This document shows, piece by piece, positions 1 through 8,695 of a stretch of DNA of 64,000 nt. The first letter of the stretch is position 1, and each line of letters opens with the position of its first letter. Where the stretch lies: contig CP079103.1 in the NCBI GenBank assembly GCA_019285755.1, positions 2,914,001 through 2,978,000 on the forward strand, given 5' to 3'. The position numbers were made by a program, and so were the translations under genes. The DNA is from Chitinophaga sp. E66 (GTDB lineage Bacteria; Bacteroidota; Bacteroidia; Chitinophagales; Chitinophagaceae). The notes beneath the pieces are model-generated. The model was not told the origin of the DNA. It did no database searches and worked only from the letters and a program-made list of their open reading frames with translations.

Positions 1-527
1 GAAGTCCACCACCTGCTTCTTAGGGTTCCGGGGCCGTACAGTTCATCGATGTTCAGGGGCTCGGTGATGAGCGGCAGGTCGCCGAAATACATCACCAGGT
101 TCATGTACATATAGGCACGGATCACCTTCGCCTCCCCTACCATCTGATTCAGGTTAGCTTCGGGAACGCCTTTGGCGCGGGTGTAGTTCTTCAGGAACAC
201 GTTACAATCGCGCACGCCGGAGTATTGGGATACCCATTCGTTGTTCACGGCTGCCAGGTCGGTATCGAAGTTGCCGCTGCTGAAGATGCGATAAGTATCG
301 CCGGTAGAGGAGTTGATGGAGTTATCTCCCATCTGGTCCATCGCTACGGTGTTTACGTTCTTCACGTTGGCATAGAGGGCATTGAGCGCAAGCTGCAACT
401 GCTCTTCGTTCTGCCAGAACGTTTCGTCGGAGATCGCGTCCTGCGGGGCGCGGTTCAGGAAGTCCTTGCGGCAACCGGTAGCCGTAATAAGCAGGATGGC
501 GGATATGCTGAGAAAAATCCTTTTCAT
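1..527 (-). CDS. SusD/RagB-family outer-membrane lipoprotein (3' end beyond window)
   Basis: Surface glycan- or ligand-binding lipoprotein that caps the adjacent SusC channel. The start at 527 gives a lipoprotein signal (hydrophobic stretch ending ITATGC), followed by KDFLNRAPQDAISDETFWQ, the usual SusD opening. Later text such as VMYFGDLPLITE is also typical of the family. The gene begins 3 bp after the SusC stop at 530, so the two are co-transcribed. Near position 32 the frame breaks: restoring one base in a C run turns the reading into the standard ELYGPRNPKKQVVDF motif. The C-terminal part lies outside the window. Its substrate cannot be told from sequence. Confidence 0.9.
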   Translation of the reverse strand, partial: MKRIFLSISAILLITATGCRKDFLNRAPQDAISDETFWQNEEQLQLALNALYANVKNVNTVAMDQMGDNSINSSTGDTYRIFSSGNFDTDLAAVNNEWVSQYSGVRDCNVFLKNYTRAKGVPEANLNQMVGEAKVIRAYMYMNLVMYFGDLPLITEPLNIDELYGPGTLRSRWWT

Positions 528-529
528 GA

Positions 530-3500
530 TTATTTAAAATTGACATTTAAACCAAATACGAACGTTTTCACCTGCGGATAATAGCCGCCCAGTGTGAGGG
601 GCGTTTCAGGATCGTAGCCGTAGAAGAAGTCGGTTTTCGTGAGCAGGTTGTCTGCAGAGAAGTAAAGGCGTACTTTTTCCGCACGGAAGCGCTGCGTCAG
701 GTGTTTGGGAAGCGTATATCCTACCTGCACGTTTTTGAGGCGCAAATATGCCGCGTTCTCGAGCCAGAAAGTAGACAGCTGCTGGTTGTAAGAGTAACCG
801 TATGCCAGGCGGGGGTACGTGGCGTCGGGGTTCTCCGGCGTCCAGCGGTCGAGGTGAATCTCCTGCGGGTTGGAGCTTTCGTTGATGAAAGCGTGGCGCG
901 CCGCGCCGGAGATGAAACCGTCCGCCTTGCCTACGCCCTGGAGGAAGAAGCTGAAATCGATCCCTTTATAACCTACGTTGCCTTTAAAGCCATAGGTATA
1001 ACGGGGAATGGAGTTCCCGATCACTTCGCGGTCGTCTGCCGGGGTGATCTTGCCATCGCCGTTCAGGTCTTTATACATCATATCGCCCGGTTGCATGGGG
1101 AAACTTTCGTTGTAAGGGAACAACGGGGTATAGACTCCGTTCTCGTTCTTATAGTCTGATACCTGAGAAATGCGCTCCGCCACATAACCATAGTAGGCAT
1201 CGATCGGGTAACCCACCATACGGATGCGTTCTCCGGGCGTACTGGGCGCGTCGCCGAGGCTCACCACCTTGTTGCGCACATCGGAGAGGTTAAAGCTGGC
1301 GCCGTAGCTCCATTCGCTGATACGGTCCTGCCATCCGGCCATCAGTTCCCAACCTTTGTTTTGCACTTTACCGGCGTTCTGCGCGGGATATGCGCTGCGG
1401 AGACCGAGCACATCGGGCAGGGGCACTTTCAGGAGGATGTCGTTGGTATTGTTAATGAAGTAATCCGCGGTGACGGTCAGTCGGCTGTTCAGCATCGCCA
1501 GATCCAGGCCGATATCTTGTTTTACGACAGATTCCCAGGTGAGCAGTTCGTTTGGAACGCCCGTCTGGCGGTAACCTACGGTGATCACGTTGCCGATGGG
1601 CATGGTAGCCACGGAGTTGATGGAAGACAGGTAGGCGAAGTCGTCGCCCACTTTATCATTCCCTGCGTACCATAAGACACGCGCACTTTACCAAAATTAA
1701 TCACGCTTTTCAGGGGCTCGAAGAAAGCTTCGTTGGAGAACACCCAGCCGGCGGACCCTGAGAAGAACCAGTTCCAGCGAACGGGACCTGCGAAACGGGT
1801 GGAGCCGTCGTAACGGAAGTTACCTTCCAGGAGATACTTGTCGTTATAGGAGTAGTTCAACCGTCCAAAGAGGGACTGCAGCGCATTCTGACCGGCATCG
1901 GAGTTATTGAGCTGGTTGAGCGTGCCCAGGTTAATGGAACCGATCTCCTGGGTAGGCAGGTTTGTGCGGGTAGCGCTGAAGTTACGGTTTACGTTCTCTT
2001 CCGCAGACGCAGCAGCCATCGCTTTCAGGTAGTGGCCTCCGTTGAACTTCTTCTCGTATTCCGCCATACCGATGATGGTCTGGAACAACCCGGTATAATC
2101 ACGGTTGTCGATCTTATTGGGATTGTTGGACTGGTAGATGAGCGAATTATCGACCGGGCTATAATAGTTAATGGTCTTGGAGAAGATCTCACGGAGGGAG
2201 TTATACTTCACCAGGCCGTACTGCGCGCGGAGCCTGAAGTCTTTCGTTACATTCAGGGTAGCCTGCAGGTTAGCGGTGATCTCCTGCGAAGCGAACTTGT
2301 TGGTACCGCCGTCTGTGGTGATAGCGATGGGGTTCTGGGAACCGCCATGGTAGCCCCAGCTGCCGTTGGTGAACCGTACCGGGATCAGCGGGGATATCTG
2401 GTGGGCGGAATAGAGCGGGCCTGCGTCGAAGTCCACACCGGCGCTGGATCCGCTGTTGAGGCGGTCGATGTAGCCGATATTGGCATCCAGCTGGAGGATG
2501 TCGAACACCGTGGTGTTCACGCGCAGACGGACGTTGTGGCGCTTGGCGCTGAAGTTATCGCCCGTTACCAGGCCACCCTGTTTGAGGTAGGAATACGACA
2601 GGTAATAGTTGGTGTTATTGGCGCCGCCCGACAGGTTCAGCATATGGCTTTGCTGGGGAGCGCTTTTCTTGTAGATCTCTTCGATCCAGTTGGTATTGGC
2701 GAAGTAATTGGGATCGGAGCCATTGCGAGCGGTTTCGATCTGCTCGTCGGTGAACGTGGGGTTCTGACCGGAGTTCACTTTGGCTTCGTTTTGCAATGTC
2801 ATGTAATCAACCGAGCCGAGGAACTTCGGTAATGCCGTAGGCGTCTGCCAGCCGAAATAGTTGGCATAGGTAAGCGATGGCTTCGCGTTGCCTTTACCTT
2901 TCTTGGTGGTCACCAGGATAACGCCGTTAGCGCCGCGCACACCGTAAATCGAGGAAGAGGCCGCGTCTTTAAGGACAGTTACCGTCTCGATATCGTCTGG
3001 GTTGAGGATGTTGAGGTTACCGCCGGGGATTCCGTCTACCACCACCAGCGGGTCTGGGTCGTTAAGAGTGCCCACGCCGCGGATCCGGATCTTGGTGGTG
3101 TTATCGCCGCCGCCGGGGATACCGGAAGCGCTCTGGAAGGTAACGCCGGGCATCTGGCCCTGTAGGGCCGCCGTGGCCGAAGTTACCGGCCGGCCGGCGA
3201 AGTCTTCCGCGGTCACGGTGCTTACCGCACCGGTGAGGTTGGCTTTTTCTGCGTACCGTAACCCACTACCACAACAGCGTCAAGCGCGGTGGTGGAGGGT
3301 TTGATGGAGAGGCTGTAGGAAGCGCGGTTGTCTGCGGTGAAAGCCACATCCTCATAACCCAGCATTTTCACCACCAGTTTGTCGCCTTCGGAAGCGGCGA
3401 TCTTAAATTCGCCCTTTTCGTTAGTGATGACCGACTGGTTAGTGGTCTGGTTCCAGATGCGGGCGCCGGGGATGGGCGAACCTTTTCATCGGTCACCTTT

Positions 3501-3880
3501 CCGCCGATATCGGCCCTTATCACCGCCTTGCGCTGCACGACGATGGTGTTCTGGTTAATGGTGTAGGTCAGCGGCTGACCTGCGAAACATTGCTTCAGTA
3601 CTGCTTCGAGGTCCGCATCTTTGACATGAACCGTCACCGGTAGCGCATCTTGCAGCATTTCTGTGTTGAAGAGGAAATTGAATCCGGACTGCGCCTTGAT
3701 CTGGCGGAAGATCTCGCGGAGCGGCGCCCGGTCTTCCGACAGGGTGATCTTCTGTGCATAGGCGGCAGCGGCTGCCTGGAGGGACAGGAACAGCACCAGG
3801 GCCGCCGTGATGCGCATCACTCTGCGGACTTTACCGGAAAATAGCCGGCGCTTCGCCTTGGTGGAGACGTTAGATTTCAT
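530..3880 (-). CDS. SusC/RagA-family TonB-linked outer-membrane receptor with STN domain
   Basis: Outer-membrane importer of about 1,117 residues working with the SusD encoded next. Order: signal peptide ending AAAAAYAQ, an STN (secretin/TonB short N-terminal) domain at about residues 45-110, a carboxypeptidase-like regulatory domain, the DAVVVVGYGTQKK TonB-box region, a plug domain with RIRGVGTLNDPDPLVVVDG, then a long beta-barrel ending in FGLNVNFK. The STN domain is the part that contacts a FecR anti-sigma partner, and FecR lies immediately upstream. The frame breaks near 3480, 3246 and 1663; one added base in AAGG, an A run and a GG run respectively restores a continuous family-like protein. 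Confidence 0.93.
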
Positions 3881-3941
3881 ACGTTTACTGATTGTCTTTG
3901 TTAAAGCTTAAAGCTGGTTGACGTGCGTATTTGTGAATTGT

Positions 3942-5081
3942 CTAATGCATGACGATAATCGTATTGCCTTCCACCCTGAACTGAACCGTTCCGGTGAGAG
4001 CCAGCATGTGCAGGACGTCCTGCACATTTTTAAAGCGGGAAATGGAGCCGGCGAAGGAAAGCGTGGCGTCCGGATGCTGGAAGCGCACGTCCACATCATA
4101 CCAGCGGGATACTTTCCGCATGATAGACGGGAGCGATTCATCGTTGAAGATGAACATCCCGTTCTTCCAGGCCATGGCCTGCTCCAGGTCGGCCTGGCGG
4201 ACCTGTATCTTTGTCCTTCCGCAAACCGGCCCTGTTGCCCGGGCTTCAGCACCACCGCGTTGCCGCCCGCGCTGAGGCGAACCTTGCCTTCCAGCAAAGT
4301 GGCCTGGACAGCGGGCTCATCGGCATAGGCCATTACGTTGAAGTGCGTGCCCAACACGTCTACATCCAGTCCGCGGGCTTTAACGCGGAATGGCTGGCGT
4401 TCGTTACGGGCCACTTCAAAGTAGGCTTCCCCATCCAGCTCCACGATACGCTCGGCGCCGGTAAAGGCGGACGGGAAGCGCAGTTTCGATGAAGCATTCA
4501 GCCAGATACGGCTGCCGTCGGGCAGTGTAAGGCTGTATTGGCCGCCGCGCGGGATGGAAATAGTATGAAAAACGGGTTCGGCGGGCGCATCGCCGGCGCC
4601 GGAGTAGACGATTTGCCCACCGGCGGTCTTTTGCACCAGGGCGCCACCCTGGTGTGCGATCTGTCCGGAATCAGCGTCAGACAGGGATATTTCTTTTCCG
4701 TCTCCCAGGATCAGCACGGCCTTATTGGAACCGGGAAGGATGGCGAGGGAGGCGGTATCATGTGAAACAGCCGTAGTAACGGCTAATTGTGGAGCGGGCC
4801 GGATGAAGGCCGGAGCAGGAAATAAGCTGCGCCTGCGGCCAGCATTATGGCGGCAGCGGCGGCGATACGTTTCCAGGGAAGAGGCGTTTGACTTTTTCCT
4901 CGCGGGCGATGGAGTCCGTCAGGCGGTCGTAAAGGGATTGCGGCTGCGAGGGATGGTCCCACTCCCCGTCTACCCATTCAAAATCATCGTTATATTGACG
5001 CAACTGCTCCAGCTCCTGCGGCGTACATTCGCCGCGGAGGGATTTTTCGTACAGTGCGATGAAATCGTTTTTCGAGAGCAT
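3942..5081 (-). CDS. FecR-family anti-sigma factor
   Basis: Inner-membrane anti-sigma factor of about 380 residues that holds the ECF sigma factor and passes on a signal from the STN domain of the neighbouring SusC. The N-terminal cytoplasmic part starts MLSKNDFIALYEKSL. One membrane segment (RIAAAAAIMLAAGAAYFLL) follows, then the FecR domain (SIPRGGQYSLTLPDGSRIWL, FEVARNERQPFRV). The C-terminal DUF4974-like domain begins DESLPSIMRKVSRWYDVDV. Frame breaks near 4876, 4795 and 4205 are each healed by one base in a C/G run. It is encoded divergently from the sigma gene and 61 bp upstream of susC. Confidence 0.92.
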
Positions 5082-5141
5082 ACGTGGACCTCTTTCCTAT
5101 ATAGAGCCATTTATCACATCGCACACACATACTTTTTGAAA

Positions 5142-5153
5142 AAATTGTAATTT
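5142..5153 (+). promoter_or_regulatory. Possible -7 region upstream of the ECF sigma gene
   Basis: In the 174-bp divergent gap between FecR and sigma, TTTTTG is followed by TTGTAATTTG. TAATTTG is one base short of the Bacteroidota -7 consensus TAnnTTTG. Spacing is tight, so this is a weak call. Confidence 0.3.
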
Positions 5154-5255
5154 GCCGCTACCGGTAACCATTAGCACGGGTAATTCACTCATCCATCACC
5201 CTCATTCATAATTATTTAACGCAGGTTTTCTTATTTATTGGACCAACTTTGGGGC

Positions 5256-5846
5256 ATGAACAGGATCGATGCAAATACGGCGGATGCCGTTTTGTGGCTG
5301 GAGGTAAGGCAGCATGACAGGAGGGCGTACAGGGTGCTGTTCGACCGCTACGGCGGCGCGTTGTACCAGTCGGCCTACCGGATGCTGCAAGACCGGGAGG
5401 CCAGTGAGACCGTGGCGCATGATATTTTCCTGAACTTATGGCTAAAAAGGGAATCCCTTGAGATCCGGGATTTCCGTTCCTATATCATGACCGCGGCACG
5501 GTATCATGTCTATAAAGCCCTGCGCGCCAGGGCCGCATCACCGGAAACAGCTGTAGAGACGGAGTTGATGGAAAACATATCCGGCAGCGCGATGAACACC
5601 GCAGAGGGGAAAATGGCCGAGCAGACCGTGCGCGACCTTATCGGCCGGCATATGAACGACCTTCCCAAACGTTGCCGGGAGATCTTCCTCCTCAGCCGTG
5701 AGCAGCACCTCAGCAACCAGGAGATCGCCGAGCGGCTCAATATCTCCCGGCGCAGCGTGGAAAACCAGATCACGTTCGCTCTCCGCCACCTGCGTATGCA
5801 TATGAAAGAGTATACCCTGCTGGCGGCCATTCTTATGGAGATATAA
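5256..5846 (+). CDS. ECF-family RNA polymerase sigma-70 factor
   Basis: A short (about 196 aa) sigma factor expected to direct transcription of the divergent SusC/SusD genes under control of the FecR next door. Region 2 covers about residues 20-90 (FDRYGGALYQSAYRMLQD, FLNLWLKRESL). Region 4 covers about 135-185, with a clear helix-turn-helix (LSNQEIAERLNISRRSVEN). The frame is intact. I prefer the start at MNRIDANT (5256) over an in-frame ATG at 5238, because it gives the normal family length and drops an odd MDQLWG extension. The sigma/FecR/SusC order is the usual cell-surface signalling arrangement. Confidence 0.93.
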   Translation: MNRIDANTADAVLWLEVRQHDRRAYRVLFDRYGGALYQSAYRMLQDREASETVAHDIFLNLWLKRESLEIRDFRSYIMTAARYHVYKALRARAASPETAVETELMENISGSAMNTAEGKMAEQTVRDLIGRHMNDLPKRCREIFLLSREQHLSNQEIAERLNISRRSVENQITFALRHLRMHMKEYTLLAAILMEI

Positions 5847-5889
5847 TTGCCTTTTTTGTATATATTACTTCCAAATTATCATTTATACG

Positions 5890-6207
5890 ATGATACTGGA
5901 AGTTGCCATCCTCGACGTCATTCCCACAAGGACGGAAGCGTTCGAGCAGAAATTCGAGATCGCCCAGCGGATCATCAGCCGGATGGACGGCTACGCGGGT
6001 CACCAGTTGCGCCGCTGCATGGAGCAGAAAGGACGCTATATCCTGCTGGTAAACTGGGAAACGCTGGAGCACCATACCGTGGGGTTCCGCGGACATCCGC
6101 TTTACCAGGAATGGAAGGAACTCCTCCATGAATTCTACGACCCCTTCCCCATCGTGGAGCATTACGAGCCCCTATTTGCCTTTTCAGGACCGGCTTTTCA
6201 GCCCTAG
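5890..6207 (+). CDS. ABM-domain (antibiotic biosynthesis monooxygenase-like) protein
   Basis: A 105-residue single-domain alpha/beta protein with the dimeric ferredoxin-like ABM pattern. MILEVAILDVIPTR forms the first strand, FEQKFEIAQRIISRMDGYAG the helix, and YILLVNWETLEHH the strand before the conserved ETxEHH segment. Members include small monooxygenases and stress enzymes; the substrate here cannot be inferred. It stands alone 44 bp downstream of the sigma gene on the same strand and may share its transcript. Intact frame. Confidence 0.8.
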   Translation: MILEVAILDVIPTRTEAFEQKFEIAQRIISRMDGYAGHQLRRCMEQKGRYILLVNWETLEHHTVGFRGHPLYQEWKELLHEFYDPFPIVEHYEPLFAFSGPAFQP

Positions 6208-6222
6208 ATTAAACGCCAACTT

Positions 6223-6930
6223 TCAGGGGAACCGTGTTCCCGTACTATCATACGCTTCAAAAATCAGCTGGTTCAGTGAATCCACTCCGATGGACAGGCG
6301 CGGGCGGCCGCGGTCGTCGCGGAGAAAGAGGCCGAAGGCGCGGTTTTCTGTTTTGCCGACGAAGAGGCGCTCCTGCCCGATGAGCCCTTGCGCCTGGTAG
6401 CCGCGCAGAGTGGCGGCCAGGAGGGCTGTGTCGTTGAGGGCCTTGAGGGAATCGTGGATGCGGATGAGCTTGCCGGTCGGGAAGTCATCGTTGCGGTCCC
6501 ACATCTTGAGGCCGTAGTGGCGCCGGCCGGCTTCGTCCTGGTACTGCAATTGTACGATCTGGTCGTTGGCGTACTGATCAAGGGAGAAGCCCATATCTGC
6601 GGCGCCTTTCTCGCCGGACCATACGTATCCGCCGCACTCGTCGCCTTCGTCGTTGAAGAAGATAAAACCGGCGCCGCGGTCGCGCATGGGGAGAGACTTG
6701 CCATCCACGATGCCGGGATGCTGGCGTTCGCGGTTTGCCATTACGATGCGCAGGGTGCCGTCCTTTTCGACGATGTTGATCCGCTCGGCAGTGACCTCTT
6801 TAAAATGACCGCCGTTGCCATTGTGAAAGAATACCTGCCAGACGAGCAAGGCTACGATGAAAGTCAGGGCTACGCTGTAGACCTGCAGGAATTTAAGCTG
6901 CCGGGGTACGTGGGTTGAATGGGATTGCAT
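6223..6930 (-). CDS. Conserved hypothetical protein with one N-terminal membrane anchor
   Basis: A 235-residue protein. After about 14 residues comes one strong membrane segment (VYSVALTFIVALLVWQVFF), then a soluble domain. That domain holds ERINIVEKDGTLRIVMAN, a glycine-rich AGFIFFNDEGDECGGYV and a C-terminal repeat-like strand pattern (RAFGLFLRDDRGRPRLSIGV). I recognise this as a family seen in Bacteroidota but know no function. The bulk of the protein probably sits in the periplasm. Convergent with the ABM gene (15-bp gap). Intact frame. Confidence 0.75.
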   Translation of the reverse strand: MQSHSTHVPRQLKFLQVYSVALTFIVALLVWQVFFHNGNGGHFKEVTAERINIVEKDGTLRIVMANRERQHPGIVDGKSLPMRDRGAGFIFFNDEGDECGGYVWSGEKGAADMGFSLDQYANDQIVQLQYQDEAGRRHYGLKMWDRNDDFPTGKLIRIHDSLKALNDTALLAATLRGYQAQGLIGQERLFVGKTENRAFGLFLRDDRGRPRLSIGVDSLNQLIFEAYDSTGTRFP

Positions 6931-6982
6931 ATAGTTCAGGTTATCGCCGAAAATACGATTCTTTCCACTGAATTCTATGCCT

Positions 6983-7438
6983 TTAACTGATTACCGACAT
7001 GATTGGCGTATATACCCGCTGATAATACAGCCGCCTGTTTATCTTTCTCAGGCGAAAATGTTTATAGAAGCGCCGCTTCAATTGCTTTCCTCCGGCTGAA
7101 AAATCATACTGTAAACCATCGCCCCATAATAGATCGTCAAATTCAACGGTCAGTATGCTGTCTTTGGCGTTCCAATGAATATCCGTTCCGTACCGTTGCC
7201 ATTGGGCCAGTAATACCGAATCCTCCTTTATTAGTTTCTCCATTTTCATACGGATATCGCCGGTGTCCAAACTTGCTAATCTTTCGCGTAGGGAATCACA
7301 GAACCGGGCCGTCTCAACGGGATAACGTTTAAGATTCCGGCGATAATTACCGTCGCCAGCAGACATGACGAAACAGGAAGATAATGGCAAGTATAATGCA
7401 GCAAAAATGATAACGGAATAGCGGCAAGGGATCATCAC
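6983..7438 (-). CDS. Hypothetical lipoprotein
   Basis: A 151-residue protein with a lipoprotein signal (IIFAALYLPLSSC). It is charged after the signal and carries several basic-aromatic stretches near the end (RRFYKHFRLRKINRRLYYQR). No family is recognised. It lies 52 bp upstream of, and in line with, the preceding anchored protein, so the two may be co-transcribed. The only alternative is an uncleaved signal anchor. Intact frame. Confidence 0.65.
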   Translation of the reverse strand: MMIPCRYSVIIFAALYLPLSSCFVMSAGDGNYRRNLKRYPVETARFCDSLRERLASLDTGDIRMKMEKLIKEDSVLLAQWQRYGTDIHWNAKDSILTVEFDDLLWGDGLQYDFSAGGKQLKRRFYKHFRLRKINRRLYYQRVYTPIMSVIS

Positions 7439-7443
7439 AGGGG

Positions 7444-7466
7444 ATTATATTCGATATGAATATAAT
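7444..7466. promoter_or_regulatory. Perfect dyad ATTATATTC-N5-GAATATAAT
   Basis: A perfect inverted repeat with 9-bp arms and a 5-bp centre. It sits 5 bp upstream of the start codon of the minus-strand lipoprotein gene, in the gap shared with the plus-strand VOC gene. The position suits an operator. The AT-rich arms could instead form a weak RNA hairpin. Confidence 0.45.
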
Positions 7467-7534
7467 AAAGAAACCGAATAGATGTGCATCTTGCGGTTCT
7501 TGTCGCAATTCACCCAGTTATTGTCGCGTTTGCA

Positions 7535-7567
7535 CAGTGCGCACTGCAAGAAAGCGCCATAGATTTG
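7535..7567 (+). promoter_or_regulatory. Palindrome plus -7-like box upstream of the VOC gene
   Basis: CAGTGCGCACTG is a perfect 12-bp palindrome at 7535-7546. It is followed 13 bp later by TAGATTTG (7560-7567), an exact match to the Bacteroidota -7 consensus TAnnTTTG. The VOC gene starts 33 bp further on. A palindrome just upstream of a -7 box is where a repressor or activator could bind. The nearest regulator is the convergent MarR gene, but no link is shown. Confidence 0.5.
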
Positions 7568-7599
7568 TACTGTTATTAAACTCCATAAAACCTTTCCAT

Positions 7600-8081
7600 A
7601 TGCAAAAGATCACCCCTGTCTGTGGTTCAATTTCAATGCGGATGAAGCATTGGCCTTTTACGAAACCGTATTTCCCGATTTCAAGATCATCAGCAAAAGC
7701 ACCTACGGCGAATGGGGCGGCGCCAATGCCGGCAAGCTGCTGGTAGCGGAGTTCGAGCTGTTCGGTTCCCGGTACCAGGCACTCAACGGCGGGCCGCAGT
7801 TCCCGTTTACAGAAGCAATTTCATTGTCTGTGAGCTGCAAAGGGCAGGAAGAAACGGATTATTACTGGGATAAACTCACCGCAGACGGCGGAGAAGAAAG
7901 TATGTGCGGATGGCTGAAGGATAAATTCGGGCTCTCCTGGCAGATCGTGCCCCAGGAAGTGATCGCGGCTGTCACCAATAAAGACGCTGAAAAAGCTACC
8001 CGCGCATCGCAGGCCATGATGAAACAGCGGAAACTTATTATCAAAGACATCGTAGACGCAGCCAACGGCGTCCCGGCTTGA
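7600..8081 (+). CDS. VOC-superfamily (PhnB/3-demethylubiquinone methyltransferase-like) protein
   Basis: About 160 residues with the paired beta-alpha-beta-beta-beta fold. MQKITPCLWFNFNADEALAF opens it, and LNGGPQFPFTEAISLSVSC and FGLSWQIVPQEV mark the second half. This PhnB-like subgroup is common in soil Bacteroidota and has no firmly known substrate. The frame breaks near 7615; one extra C in ATCACCCC joins the start codon to the main frame. It converges on a MarR regulator (5-bp gap). Confidence 0.85.
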
Positions 8082-8086
8082 CGGGT

Positions 8087-8574
8087 TTATTTGGTTTCGC
8101 GGGTTAATCCTTCGCGGATACGTTGATACATGCTTTTATCGTCCAGCGCCTGTTCCAGGTCTCCCAGGATGCGGAGCAGGTCGCCGGCCGACTGCTGCAG
8201 CCATTTGCGGTTCTCCTCCCGGATCACATTGAGCATGGGCCCGATGCGCTTATGCATGCTTTTACCGCTGGCGCTGAGCGACAGCATCCGCCTGCGCGCG
8301 TCCCTGGGATCTGGTGAGGCTCTGAGCAGGCCTTGTTCCAGCATCTGGTCGGCCAGTTGTACCACGGCGGGGTGACTGATCTGCAGCGCTTCAGAAATTT
8401 CCGTAACGCCCATGGTTTTCCGGCGGCTGAGCAGTTCCAGGATGAGGAACCACCTGGCTTCAAAATCGAGCGCTGATTCTTTATATATCCGGCTGACATC
8501 CTGAGACAAGCGCTCCCCAGCCTTTTGAGCCGGGTGGCCAGTGCGAGTTCTTCCAGTTCGTGGACGATATTCAT
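8087..8574 (-). CDS. MarR-family transcriptional regulator
   Basis: A winged-helix DNA-binding protein of about 162 residues. The HTH and wing occupy the middle: MGVTEISEALQISHPAVVQL, then LLRASPDPRDARRRMLSLSA with the wing's conserved DxRDxR-type motif. The first 20 residues (MNIVHELEELALATRLKRLG) lie in another frame; one G added in the GGGG run near 8516 joins them. A perfect dyad sits 3 bp upstream of its start, which suggests autoregulation. Confidence 0.9.
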
Positions 8575-8576
8575 GC

Positions 8577-8598
8577 CTTAAAAATATTCCTTTTTAAG
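8577..8598. promoter_or_regulatory. Dyad CTTAAAAA-N6-TTTTTAAG at the MarR start
   Basis: Perfect 8-bp arms with a 6-bp centre, beginning 3 bp upstream of the MarR initiation codon. A 22-bp AT-rich palindrome of this kind is the usual shape of a MarR-family operator, so I infer autoregulation. Confidence 0.6.
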
Positions 8599-8695
8599 CG
8601 TTGCCCCACACTTTTACAAAAAAACACATGCTTCATTCTTCCGGAATGTTGATTAAGATCGCTGAACCATACAACCCGGGCGATGTAGTGTCATT

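Noticed and set aside
1585-1675. Pseudogene calls for SusC, FecR, sulfatases, CusA and others
   Set aside because: Every break is a one-base homopolymer change that restores a full family protein, and breaks are spread evenly over genes of all kinds.
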